Translations under genes and position numbers: made by a program | DNA from: Candidatus Peregrinibacteria bacterium | GTDB taxonomy: Bacteria > Patescibacteriota > Gracilibacteria > UBA1369 | Assembly (NCBI GenBank): GCA_014728765.1 | Contig: WJLA01000051.1 | Span: 1 to 11,570 of the forward strand | DNA length: 11,570 nucleotides | Reading direction: 5' to 3' | Part shown: in pieces, positions 1-7,405 of the stretch | How the letters are laid out: each line of letters starts with the position of its first letter | Position numbering within the stretch: the stretch's first letter is position 1 | The notes under the pieces: model-generated | The model's input: the letters and a program-made list of their open reading frames with translations, nothing else | The model's database searches: none | What the model was told of the DNA's origin: nothing

Positions 1-1137
1 GCATTTAGAATACCAAAAGAGCGTCGCACCACACTTAAAGAACATTTCATCCATGCTTTTAAACCGAATAAAGTCATCAAATTCAAGGCGCTGGAAAATA
101 TCAATCTTGAAATCTCACAAGGAGAATTTCTTGGAATAATAGGTCAAAATGGTAGTGGAAAAAGCACCCTCTTGAAATTATTAGCCGGAATATATCAACC
201 GAATCAAGGAAAAATCAGCTCAAAAGTCCGAATAGCTCCTTTTTTGGAATTGGGAATAGGCTTTCAACAAGAACTTTCAGCTCGCGAAAACATCTACATC
301 AACGGGGCTTTACTTGGACTATCCAAGACACAAATTGACGCTCGCTTGGATCAAATAGTGGAATTTGCCGAAATTGCACCATTCCTTAATCTCAAAGTAA
401 AAAATTTTTCTTCCGGCATGCGCTCGCGCCTCGCTTTCGCAATCGCCACACAAGTGGATGCAGATCTTTACCTATGTGACGAAATTTTGGCAGTGGGCGA
501 CGAAAGTTTTCAAAAAAAATGTCTAAAAACTTTTAGAAATTGGCACGCCGAAGGAAAAACCATAGTATTTGTCAGCCATAACACCGATTTGGTTCAAGAA
601 TTTTGCACCAGGGCGGTTTTAATCGAAAATGGCCGCCTCGCCTGCGAAGGTGAACCGATAACCGTAATAAACGAATATCACGCCAGAATTGCTCAAAAGG
701 AGTCTCAAAAGCATAATTTTGCAGGCAATTCACTTCAAATAAAAAAAGTCACTTCAGATCAGAGCAAGGCCACTAGAGAGAAAATAAGTATCCAAATCCA
801 TTATCATGCACTTGAAACAATCCAAAATCCCATTTTCGGCATAGGCATACATTATCATGATGGAACACATATTACCGGTCCCAACACCAAAACTTCAAAT
901 TTCCCTATTGATAAAATTGAAGGAGAGGGAATTATTGAGTGTGAACTTCAAAATCAAAATCTTTTAGCGGGAACCTATCTTATTTCCGCCTCTTGCTTTA
1001 ATCATGATTTGACTTTTGCTTATGACTACCATGACAAAAAATACCCGCTTACCATAACAAAAAACCAAGAAAATCAATACGGAGTAGTTGACTTGTCACC
1101 CGAATGGAATATAGTCTCAAACCTTAGAAAAAAATAG
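1..1137 (+). CDS. Wzt-like polysaccharide ABC exporter ATP-binding protein (5' partial)
   Basis: The reading frame is open from base 1, so the N-terminus lies outside the window; 378 residues are visible. Counting from base 1, the ABC ATPase motifs appear in order: Walker A GQNGSGKST (48-56), signature FSSGMRSR (136-143), Walker B DLYLCDE with catalytic E161, D-loop region AVGD, and H-loop His193 in VSHN. The family (Wzt/TagH-type, ABC-2 exporters) supplies ATP hydrolysis at the inner face of the membrane to export lipid-linked glycan through a Wzm-type permease, which would be upstream and is not seen. Residues about 235-370 are beta-rich and match the layout of a Wzt C-terminal carbohydrate-binding domain, which in O8/O9a-type systems recognises the capped glycan end. 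The stop lies three bases before the next gene, so the two are surely co-transcribed. A TTG at 172 is not the start, because Walker A lies upstream of it. Confidence 0.92.
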   Translation, partial: AFRIPKERRTTLKEHFIHAFKPNKVIKFKALENINLEISQGEFLGIIGQNGSGKSTLLKLLAGIYQPNQGKISSKVRIAPFLELGIGFQQELSARENIYINGALLGLSKTQIDARLDQIVEFAEIAPFLNLKVKNFSSGMRSRLAFAIATQVDADLYLCDEILAVGDESFQKKCLKTFRNWHAEGKTIVFVSHNTDLVQEFCTRAVLIENGRLACEGEPITVINEYHARIAQKESQKHNFAGNSLQIKKVTSDQSKATREKISIQIHYHALETIQNPIFGIGIHYHDGTHITGPNTKTSNFPIDKIEGEGIIECELQNQNLLAGTYLISASCFNHDLTFAYDYHDKKYPLTITKNQENQYGVVDLSPEWNIVSNLRKK

Positions 1138-1140
1138 CGA

Positions 1141-4100
1141 ATGTTCAAGCTCTCCAAACAACAAAAATTACCGGCAGATCTCTATTCAAGAAATTCGTTT
1201 TATAATATTCTGATTAATCATTTTCTGGGTTCCAAAAAAAGAAGAAGAGTTTTGGATGTTGGAGGGTATGAAGGTAAATTGCATTGGTTTGTTGGCCCAA
1301 ATATTGAATTGACCGTCACCGACGTCAAAGGGCAAAACGGAGCAAACAATCATAATTACATTCAAGCTGATGCCACTAAATTGCCTTTTAAAGATGGAGA
1401 ATTTGACTTGGTTATCAGCTCAGACTTGATGGAGCATTTGCCTGCGGAGAAAAGAAAAGTTGTCTATCAAGAAATGCTTCGTGTTTCTTCCAGGTTTTTG
1501 ATTATAGGAGCACCATTCAAATCTCATTTTGTTGAAAAAGCAGAAGAAATAGTTAACAACATCTTCACAAAATATACCAAGGGAGCTCATCCTTTTCTTA
1601 AAGAGCACGCTGAATTTGGATTGCCCGAAACGGAAGAACTTGAAATGTTAATGGCCGGCAAAAATTTATCTTTTGAAAAATTCGGAGAGGGTAATATATA
1701 CAATTGGGTACTCATGCAGCTGTCTATCGGCTCAATGACCGGAGAACTAAAGGATCTTAGAGAATCTATACTCAATCAATATTTTAACCAAAACCTGCAA
1801 AGATTGGGAAATTTCAGGTCTCCAACATATAGAACTGTTTATTGCATTGATCAAAAGAGCAAAATAGACAAATCTAAAATTCAGTCTTTGATCGAAAAAG
1901 ACAACAACTTCCATACCACAGCTTATTTTGAATTGTTCAGTCATGCTTTTGAAGAGCTTAGAACAATCATTGATCTTAAAAATTCGGACATACGATCGGA
2001 ACAAGAAAAAATAATTGAAGATTTTGAAAAAATCGAAGCTTTGCAAGCACGAATTTCCGTTGAACAAGAACAAAATGCCGAAAAGGATTCCGAAATTAAC
2101 CTTTTGAACACTCAACTTTCAGAATCTCAATCTGTTATTAATGAAATTGAAACCGAAATCCATCAAATCAAAAATAATAATTCAAAGCTGAATGATCAAT
2201 TAAGAATTGCCAACAAGACTGCTTCCACGCAGGAATCATTAATAAAGAAGCTCAGAGATAAGAACACAGAATTAGCAAAAGAACTTTCAGAAGTGACAAG
2301 TCTTACTATCAATCACGAGCAAAAACTGGAAAACCAACAAAAAGAGATGCGTCAATTGCTTGCTGAAAGAGCTGAAATGGCCAGATCACACGCCGAATAC
2401 AAAAAAGAATTGGAAACGGTTATAAGTTCAAGGTCATGGAGAATGGTCAAATTTTATGGAAAATTTAAAGAAAAATTATACCTAAAACCCAAAAATTATC
2501 TGGAAAGATCGGTTTACATTCTTACCAGAATGGGACCTAAAGAATTTTTTACCAGACTTTATCGCAAATTGACACCAACTAGAAAAGTGGAAATTCAACA
2601 AGAATACCAACAATATGTATATTCCACCAAAGTTTCCAAAAAACAATTAAAACAACGAGCAAATCAGATTGAAAATTTCAACTATAAGCCTTTGATTAGT
2701 CTTTTGGTTCCTGTTTATAATGTTGAGGAAACATGGTTAAGAAAATGTATAGAATCTGTCCAAAAGCAAATATACCCAAAATGGGAATTGTGCATGGTAG
2801 ACGATGGGTCCGATCAATCGCATATCAAAAATATTTTAAAAGAATATGCTGATAAAGACTCCCGAATCAGAATTAAATATTCTGAAAAAAACGGAGGTAT
2901 AGTCAAAGCCAGCAATCAAGCTTTGAAAATGGCTAAAGGAGCATACATAGGCTTGCTGGATAACGATGATGAATTAACATTCGATGCTTTATATGAAGTT
3001 GTAAAATCACTGCAAAAAACAAAATATGATTTGATATATTCAGATGAGGACAAGCTCGAACTGGATGGGACAAGATGTGATGCTTATTTTAAACCGGATT
3101 ATAGCCCGGATCTGCTACTTTCCAATAATTATATATGTCATTTTGGAGTATATCGTCGCAAAATTGTTGAAGCGGTAGGAGGATTTAGAGAAGGGACAGA
3201 TGGATCACAAGATTATGATCTTGTACTTAGATTTACCGATAAAAAAAGAAAAATCCATCATATTCCTAAAATTCTTTATCACTGGAGAAAAATACCGGGT
3301 TCGACGGCAACATCTGTCAATGAAAAGTCATATGCTTATGTAGCAGGCAAAAAAGCCATAGAAGATGCTTTAAAACGCAGAAATATCGATGCTGAGGTGT
3401 TGGAAGGAAAATGGAAAGGTTCTTATCGAGTCAAACGAAGAATTGAAGGTAAACCACTTGTATCAATTATTATTCCATTCAGAGATAAAGCTGAATACTT
3501 GAAAGTGGCTCTAAACAGCCTTTTTGAAAAAACAACTTACCAAAATTACGAAATAATATTGATAAACAATCAGAGTGAATTGCTTGAAACAAAACAATAT
3601 CTTAGAGCATTAAAGAATTGTCCTCGAGTAAAAATTTATGATTATGATCACCCTTTCAATTATTCCTCCATTAATAATTTCGCTGCAAAAAAATCCAAAG
3701 GCGAGTATTTAATTTTACTTAACAATGATACGGAAATAATTTCGCCGGAATGGATTGAAGCTATGCTGGAACATGCGCAAAGACTTGAAGTAGGAGCAGT
3801 AAGCGCTAAGTTGCTGTTTCCAAATAATTCAGTCCAACATGCGGGAGTTTTGGTTGGGGTAGGAGGCCTTGGCAACCATGCTTTTTTGAAGCAACCTGCT
3901 GAATCTCATGGTTATTTCGGCAATCTTGATGTTATTAGAAACTATAGTGCTGTAACCGCCGCTTGCATGATGGTAAGGAGAAAACTGTATTTTGATATGG
4001 GTGGGCTCAACGAAAATGAATTGGCGGTTTCATTCAATGACTTGGATTTCTGCCTCAGACTTAGAGAAAAGGGATATTTGATTGTGTACACTCCCTTTGC

Positions 4101-4275
4101 CGAGCTTTATCATCACGAAAGTCTTTCTCGCGGATATTATGTCTGCATGAATGAAGAACACTACATGCGCAAAAGACATTTCAATATTCTTAAAAAAGGT
4201 GATCCATATTATAATCCCAACTTATCAAGAGAAAGGTTGGACTTCAGTTTAAGAGTTTCAGACAAAATAAAATAG
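1141..4275 (+). CDS. Methyltransferase / coiled coil / tandem GT2 glycosyltransferase fusion protein
   Basis: This is a 1044-residue cytoplasmic multidomain protein. Residues about 20-200 are a class I SAM-dependent methyltransferase, with the SAM-binding motif VLDVGGYEG at 37-45 and an acidic stretch ending SSDLMEHL at about 93-100. Residues about 265-435 are strongly heptad-like and charged, consistent with a long coiled coil. The first GT2 domain starts near 517 (PLISLLVPVYN), with DDGSD at 554-558 and the DXD-type LLDNDDE around 605-611. The second starts near 771 (KPLVSIIIPF), with LLNNDTE at 859-865, NDLDFC at 966-971 and YHHES at 990-994. Both GT domains keep their nucleotide-sugar and metal motifs and look active. 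The ATG follows the upstream stop by three bases with no Shine-Dalgarno, which implies translational coupling. The likely role is synthesis, and possibly capping and length control, of the glycan exported by the neighbouring ABC ATPase. The sugars cannot be read from sequence. Confidence 0.9.
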   Translation: MFKLSKQQKLPADLYSRNSFYNILINHFLGSKKRRRVLDVGGYEGKLHWFVGPNIELTVTDVKGQNGANNHNYIQADATKLPFKDGEFDLVISSDLMEHLPAEKRKVVYQEMLRVSSRFLIIGAPFKSHFVEKAEEIVNNIFTKYTKGAHPFLKEHAEFGLPETEELEMLMAGKNLSFEKFGEGNIYNWVLMQLSIGSMTGELKDLRESILNQYFNQNLQRLGNFRSPTYRTVYCIDQKSKIDKSKIQSLIEKDNNFHTTAYFELFSHAFEELRTIIDLKNSDIRSEQEKIIEDFEKIEALQARISVEQEQNAEKDSEINLLNTQLSESQSVINEIETEIHQIKNNNSKLNDQLRIANKTASTQESLIKKLRDKNTELAKELSEVTSLTINHEQKLENQQKEMRQLLAERAEMARSHAEYKKELETVISSRSWRMVKFYGKFKEKLYLKPKNYLERSVYILTRMGPKEFFTRLYRKLTPTRKVEIQQEYQQYVYSTKVSKKQLKQRANQIENFNYKPLISLLVPVYNVEETWLRKCIESVQKQIYPKWELCMVDDGSDQSHIKNILKEYADKDSRIRIKYSEKNGGIVKASNQALKMAKGAYIGLLDNDDELTFDALYEVVKSLQKTKYDLIYSDEDKLELDGTRCDAYFKPDYSPDLLLSNNYICHFGVYRRKIVEAVGGFREGTDGSQDYDLVLRFTDKKRKIHHIPKILYHWRKIPGSTATSVNEKSYAYVAGKKAIEDALKRRNIDAEVLEGKWKGSYRVKRRIEGKPLVSIIIPFRDKAEYLKVALNSLFEKTTYQNYEIILINNQSELLETKQYLRALKNCPRVKIYDYDHPFNYSSINNFAAKKSKGEYLILLNNDTEIISPEWIEAMLEHAQRLEVGAVSAKLLFPNNSVQHAGVLVGVGGLGNHAFLKQPAESHGYFGNLDVIRNYSAVTAACMMVRRKLYFDMGGLNENELAVSFNDLDFCLRLREKGYLIVYTPFAELYHHESLSRGYYVCMNEEHYMRKRHFNILKKGDPYYNPNLSRERLDFSLRVSDKIK

Positions 4276-4279
4276 CTAA

Positions 4280-4309
4280 AAGCTCTCCACAAGTCATCGT
4301 AGAGAGCTT
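4280..4309 (-). terminator. Terminator-like hairpin between converging genes
   Basis: AAGCTCTC at 4280-4287 pairs perfectly with GAGAGCTT at 4302-4309. Two further pairs form inside after one mismatch, leaving an 8-base loop. Read on the minus strand the stem is followed by TTTTAGC and then a T-rich run, so it best suits termination of the small minus-strand gene ending at 4343. On the plus strand it lies just after the glycosyltransferase stop but has a poorer T tract, so bidirectional use is possible. Confidence 0.6.
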
Positions 4310-4342
4310 CCTTGTTAGTTGGCCCCCCAGCTCAGCCGCTAG

Positions 4343-4552
4343 CTAGCTGTTGGACACTTTTTTGGGCAGCCCCTCCCAATCGTCAAAGCGGAAATATTCC
4401 GCTCCTTCAACTAGAAGGCTGGCCCTACTCGGAGGAGTATCACTCCTCCTTCTCAGTCTTTCGACCGGATGCTGCAGGTGAATTGTTTCGAAGTCCACCA
4501 CCAGGTCATCCATTGACTCGAAATCGAAGTCGAAATCCAGATCGTTAGCCAT
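4343..4552 (-). CDS. Small acidic GC-rich hypothetical protein (69 aa)
   Basis: I do not recognise this protein. It starts MANDLDFDFDFESMDD, a strongly acidic and aromatic N-terminus. An arginine-rich middle (ERLRRRSDTPPSR) and a C-terminal part with AEYFRFDDWEGL follow. It has no membrane segment, signal peptide or Cys motif. The in-frame ATG at 4573 is also possible, but the ATG at 4552 is preferred because AAAGGA sits six bases upstream of it. A near-consensus promoter (4613-4641) lies upstream and a hairpin with a T tract lies downstream, so it looks like an independent transcription unit inserted backwards between two polysaccharide genes. GC is about 52% over 4381-4500, far above the surrounding genes, which suggests transfer or unusual constraint. 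Function is unknown; a DNA-mimic or regulator would be speculation. Confidence 0.6.
   Translation of the reverse strand: MANDLDFDFDFESMDDLVVDFETIHLQHPVERLRRRSDTPPSRASLLVEGAEYFRFDDWEGLPKKVSNS
4431..4449 (-). repeat. Perfect 8-bp inverted repeat containing GGAGGAG
   Basis: GGAGGAGT and ACTCCTCC flank a three-base centre, giving a short strong hairpin on either strand inside the small minus-strand gene. Read on the minus strand the first arm is an anti-16S-like AAGGAGG sequence that would be sequestered by pairing. It encodes RRSDTPPS, so it may simply reflect that codon run. Confidence 0.5.
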
Positions 4553-4577
4553 AATTTTTCCTTTCTCTCTCATCTCA

Positions 4578-4596
4578 GATAGTATCCCTAACTATC
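4578..4596 (-). promoter_or_regulatory. Hairpin in the leader of the small minus-strand gene
   Basis: GATAGT at 4578-4583 and ACTATC at 4591-4596 form a six-base stem with a seven-base loop. It lies between the predicted transcription start and the ribosome binding site of the gene starting at 4552. It could be an mRNA stabilising stem or an operator-like dyad; the sequence does not decide. Confidence 0.35.
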
Positions 4597-4612
4597 ATCT
4601 TGATGAGCTTTA

Positions 4613-4641
4613 ATTAAAGCATTAAAAATTAAAAATGTCAA
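4613..4641 (-). promoter_or_regulatory. Sigma-70-type promoter for the small minus-strand gene
   Basis: Read on the minus strand, TTGACA (4641-4636) is a perfect -35 element. It is followed after exactly 17 bases by TTTAAT (4618-4613), a five-of-six -10 element. Transcription would begin near 4605 and give a leader of about 50 bases before the ATG at 4552. This is the best promoter match in the window and is the main evidence that the small gene is real. Confidence 0.6.
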
Positions 4642-4643
4642 GA

Positions 4644-4672
4644 TTTTCAAATCATACAAAATATAGTATAGT
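4644..4672 (+). promoter_or_regulatory. Candidate promoter for the Wzy/WaaL-like gene
   Basis: TTTTCA (4644-4649, four of six) is followed after 17 bases by TATAGT (4667-4672, five of six). Transcription would begin near 4679, leaving a short leader of about 18 bases before the ATG at 4697 and no Shine-Dalgarno. It sits back to back with the minus-strand promoter, so this gap is a divergent control region. Confidence 0.45.
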
Positions 4673-4696
4673 GGCTCAAAATAAACACAAACTGTC

Positions 4697-6622
4697 ATGT
4701 CTTTTGCTTCCAAATTAGCTAGAACAATCGTTTATGCACTTATAATAATATTGCCGCTTTTATTCTGGACCGATTTTCATACTATCTTCACATTGCCGAA
4801 ACTGTTGTTTTTTAGAGTTTCAACTGCTTTTATTCTTATAATTTTTTTATATCTGTTTTTTATCGGCTCAAGAATTACAATTAACAAATCACTTTTAAAC
4901 TGGTCTTTATTGGCTGTTTCCGGAGCTGCCATTATTTCCGCTTTTTTTTCAATCAATCTATTTAGTAGCTTGCTCGGTCAAAATGGATTGTTCATGGGGC
5001 TTTTAACAACTCTGAATTTTGTTTTATTTGCTTTGATAATTGGCAACTTATTCGATAGAGCGTCACTTAAAAAAGTCTTGATCATCTCTCTTTTAACTTC
5101 TTTTTTGGTGGCACTTTACGGATTGCTACAATATTTTGATTTTTTCGGCTTGATTAGTTTTGAATTTGCATGGTCAGATCAACCGCAAAACCGAATCTTT
5201 GGAACAGTCGGGCATGGCAATCATCTGGGAGCATACTTGGCCACACATCTTTTAATTGCTCTACTCTTTCTCTTTCAAAAAAACAATAAAATTCAAATTT
5301 CACTTCTCATTTTGTTGATACTGTTTTTGTTTTATTCCATCGTCCTTACAGGTAGCAGAGGAGCAATGGTGGCACTTATCATCGCTGCTATTATCATTGG
5401 TTCTGTTTTTGCAATAATTGCTCAAAAGAAAAAATATCTGATATTTCCTGTTCTGATATTGATTTTACTTGGAAGTATTTTCATTGTTCCCGGTACCAGA
5501 GATTTACCAATTGTGGAGAGAACAGTCCAAAGTTTAGAAATTTCAGAAAAAGGATTGATCCCTGAAAGAATCAGTTTTTTAAGAAGTGCTTGGCAAATCT
5601 TTCTTGATTATCCGCTAATGGGCACAGGTATTTCTACTTTTCGTGATGCTTTTTCAAAGTATCGAAATACCGACTACATTATTGCGGGTCCCGGCAATGC
5701 CCAATATATAACTGTGCCCGAATCATCTCACAACATTTTCGCAGATCTATTGGCGACTCAAGGTTTAATTGGCCTTATTGCTTGGCTCTTTTTAATTATA
5801 AGTTTCATTGGCTTGACTATTCAGGCATTAAAAAAATCACAAAATAATCAACAAAGAATAATAATTCTCTCGATTTTGTCGATTTTTCTAATTTTTATTA
5901 TCCAAACTCAATTCAGTTTCGCAGATATAACCAACAGTTTCCTGTTTTTCTTGTCGATCGGATTATTGATAGCCTATTGTTCAAATAATAAAGCGGAAAT
6001 AACTGTTAATAATTGGATTAAATATCCTACAGTTTTTGTAGCTTTGATTATAGTTGTTTTTTATCTCTATCAGGAAGTATATTTAGTTGCTAGAGCCGAT
6101 CTTTCTTACAAACAAGCAAAAATAACAGAAGCACGCAATCAGTTTTTAGAATCTGAGGCTCATTATCTCGATTCAATCAGAAATTATCCTTTTGAATATT
6201 CTTATTACAAGGATTTAGCAGATCTATCACTTAAAACCGCTATTGTAAGTCAGGATTCTCAAGTAACTCAAGAATATTTGGAAAAAGCCATTCTAAACTA
6301 TGACAGCGCCTTGGAATTAAATGCAAATTATTCCAGCATTTATCATAATCAAGCTTTAGCTCATCTCTATTATTTTAAGGCCACATCTGATCAAAACCAT
6401 GCTGAAAAAGTGCACTTATCATTTCAAAAAAGTATTCAAAATTCGCCAAATAATCCAAGGTATAAATATGAATATGCCAAAAAGCTACATTCAGAATTCA
6501 ATCAAAAAGAAAAAGCTGTAAATTTGCTAAAAGAAGCCATTCAAATTAACCCTGACTATCAAGAGCCAAAAGATTATTTAGACTTTCTATACGAAAACCA
6601 TCCTGAATTAAAGTCACTTTAA
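4697..6622 (+). CDS. O-antigen ligase/polymerase family (Wzy/WaaL-like) membrane protein with C-terminal TPR repeats
   Basis: This is a 641-residue polytopic membrane protein with about 11-12 hydrophobic segments up to residue 460, followed by a soluble TPR-like region (about 465-640) with repeats around YLEKAILNYDSALELN and AVNLLKEAIQINPD. Family landmarks are RIFGTVGHGNHLGAYL (166-181), TGSRGA (218-223, with R221) and PESSHNIF (341-348, with H345). The Arg and His are in places equivalent to residues important in WaaL/Wzy enzymes. The family transfers or polymerises undecaprenyl-linked glycan outside the membrane; members with TPR tails include protein O-oligosaccharyltransferases. In an organism without classical LPS the acceptor may be a surface protein or pilin, which is inference. 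The start ATG lacks a Shine-Dalgarno. Its last nine bases overlap the convergent pgeF. Confidence 0.88.
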   Translation: MSFASKLARTIVYALIIILPLLFWTDFHTIFTLPKLLFFRVSTAFILIIFLYLFFIGSRITINKSLLNWSLLAVSGAAIISAFFSINLFSSLLGQNGLFMGLLTTLNFVLFALIIGNLFDRASLKKVLIISLLTSFLVALYGLLQYFDFFGLISFEFAWSDQPQNRIFGTVGHGNHLGAYLATHLLIALLFLFQKNNKIQISLLILLILFLFYSIVLTGSRGAMVALIIAAIIIGSVFAIIAQKKKYLIFPVLILILLGSIFIVPGTRDLPIVERTVQSLEISEKGLIPERISFLRSAWQIFLDYPLMGTGISTFRDAFSKYRNTDYIIAGPGNAQYITVPESSHNIFADLLATQGLIGLIAWLFLIISFIGLTIQALKKSQNNQQRIIILSILSIFLIFIIQTQFSFADITNSFLFFLSIGLLIAYCSNNKAEITVNNWIKYPTVFVALIIVVFYLYQEVYLVARADLSYKQAKITEARNQFLESEAHYLDSIRNYPFEYSYYKDLADLSLKTAIVSQDSQVTQEYLEKAILNYDSALELNANYSSIYHNQALAHLYYFKATSDQNHAEKVHLSFQKSIQNSPNNPRYKYEYAKKLHSEFNQKEKAVNLLKEAIQINPDYQEPKDYLDFLYENHPELKSL

Positions 6623-7405
6623 ATAAGCAACAAGCGCAAAACGTCCGGTAACTTTATTATCTCTTCTATAAGAATAAAATTCATCTTTTACCTCTTCCGA
6701 AGCGGTGTCGACGTGGCAGATTTCAATATTATCTTCCAAAATACCCAAATGCATCAATTGCCAAAATGAAAATCTCCACAAATCAACTTTTCTGCCATCA
6801 ATAAAAGGATCGAAATCCGGACCCAATTCTTGATATGGATCAGAAAATTCAGCTGAATCAGGCCCCAGCGAAGGACCAATTCCAACTTTGATATTTTCTT
6901 GATTACAACCATAATTTTCTTTCATCATTTTTATCACTTCTCCGGCAATATTCTGTTTCAAACCTCTCCATCCCGCATGGGCAACTCCCAACACATTTTT
7001 TTGAGTATCATAAAAAATGATGTTTTGACAGTCGGCAACTTGAATCATCAGGCCGATTCCCTTTTGAGCTGTCACGAAACCGTCCACTCCCGGTACTTCC
7101 TCAAACATTTCTCCTTCTTCAAAGGCAATATTTAAGAAATTTTGATTAACATCCACAACATTTTTAGTGTGTTCCTGATCGGCTGAAACACATCTTTTGA
7201 GATTCATGGCAGCCATTATTCTTTTACGATTTTCAAGTACATGAGCATTTTGATCCCCAATTTTATACCTAACATTTAAACTTGCATAAGGTGTGGTTGA
7301 AACACCACCTTGTCTTGTGAAAACAGCATGATCAAGCTGCTCTTCATAGGCATTAAAAATATCAAATTGATAGCAAAGTAAATTGTTTTTATGTATTTTT
7401 CGCAT
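6614..7405 (-). CDS. pgeF: Laccase-domain / purine nucleoside phosphorylase family protein (PgeF, YfiH/YlmD)
   Basis: This 263-residue protein is full length for the family (COG1496, formerly called polyphenol oxidase, now known to act on adenosine/inosine and related purine nucleosides with phosphate). It keeps TRQGGVS (30-36) and SLNV. It also has the three metal-ligand positions: His79 in QEHT (where QVHG is usual), Cys126 in ADCQNIIFYD and His143 in GVAHAGWRG. The C-terminal YSYRRD and TGRFALVAYL block is intact. The ATG shares one base with the stop of nnrD (TAATG), so it is the last gene of the eno-nnrD-pgeF operon and probably depends on ribosomes finishing nnrD; no Shine-Dalgarno is seen. 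The 3' end overlaps the convergent membrane-protein gene. Confidence 0.92.
   Translation of the reverse strand: MRKIHKNNLLCYQFDIFNAYEEQLDHAVFTRQGGVSTTPYASLNVRYKIGDQNAHVLENRKRIMAAMNLKRCVSADQEHTKNVVDVNQNFLNIAFEEGEMFEEVPGVDGFVTAQKGIGLMIQVADCQNIIFYDTQKNVLGVAHAGWRGLKQNIAGEVIKMMKENYGCNQENIKVGIGPSLGPDSAEFSDPYQELGPDFDPFIDGRKVDLWRFSFWQLMHLGILEDNIEICHVDTASEEVKDEFYSYRRDNKVTGRFALVAYLK

Noticed and set aside
1747..2115. Minus-strand open frame inside the glycosyltransferase fusion
   Set aside because: It lies wholly within a well-supported gene and its phenylalanine-rich product is the antisense of AT-rich coiled-coil codons.
4312..4548. Plus-strand open frame opposite the small minus-strand gene
   Set aside because: It has no ribosome binding site and its composition mirrors the opposite frame; the minus-strand gene has promoter, ribosome binding site and terminator.
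4622..4635. TTAAAAATTAAAAA, repeated at 9642-9655 in another promoter gap
   Set aside because: Low-complexity A/T runs of this length are expected in AT-rich spacers; the flanks do not match.
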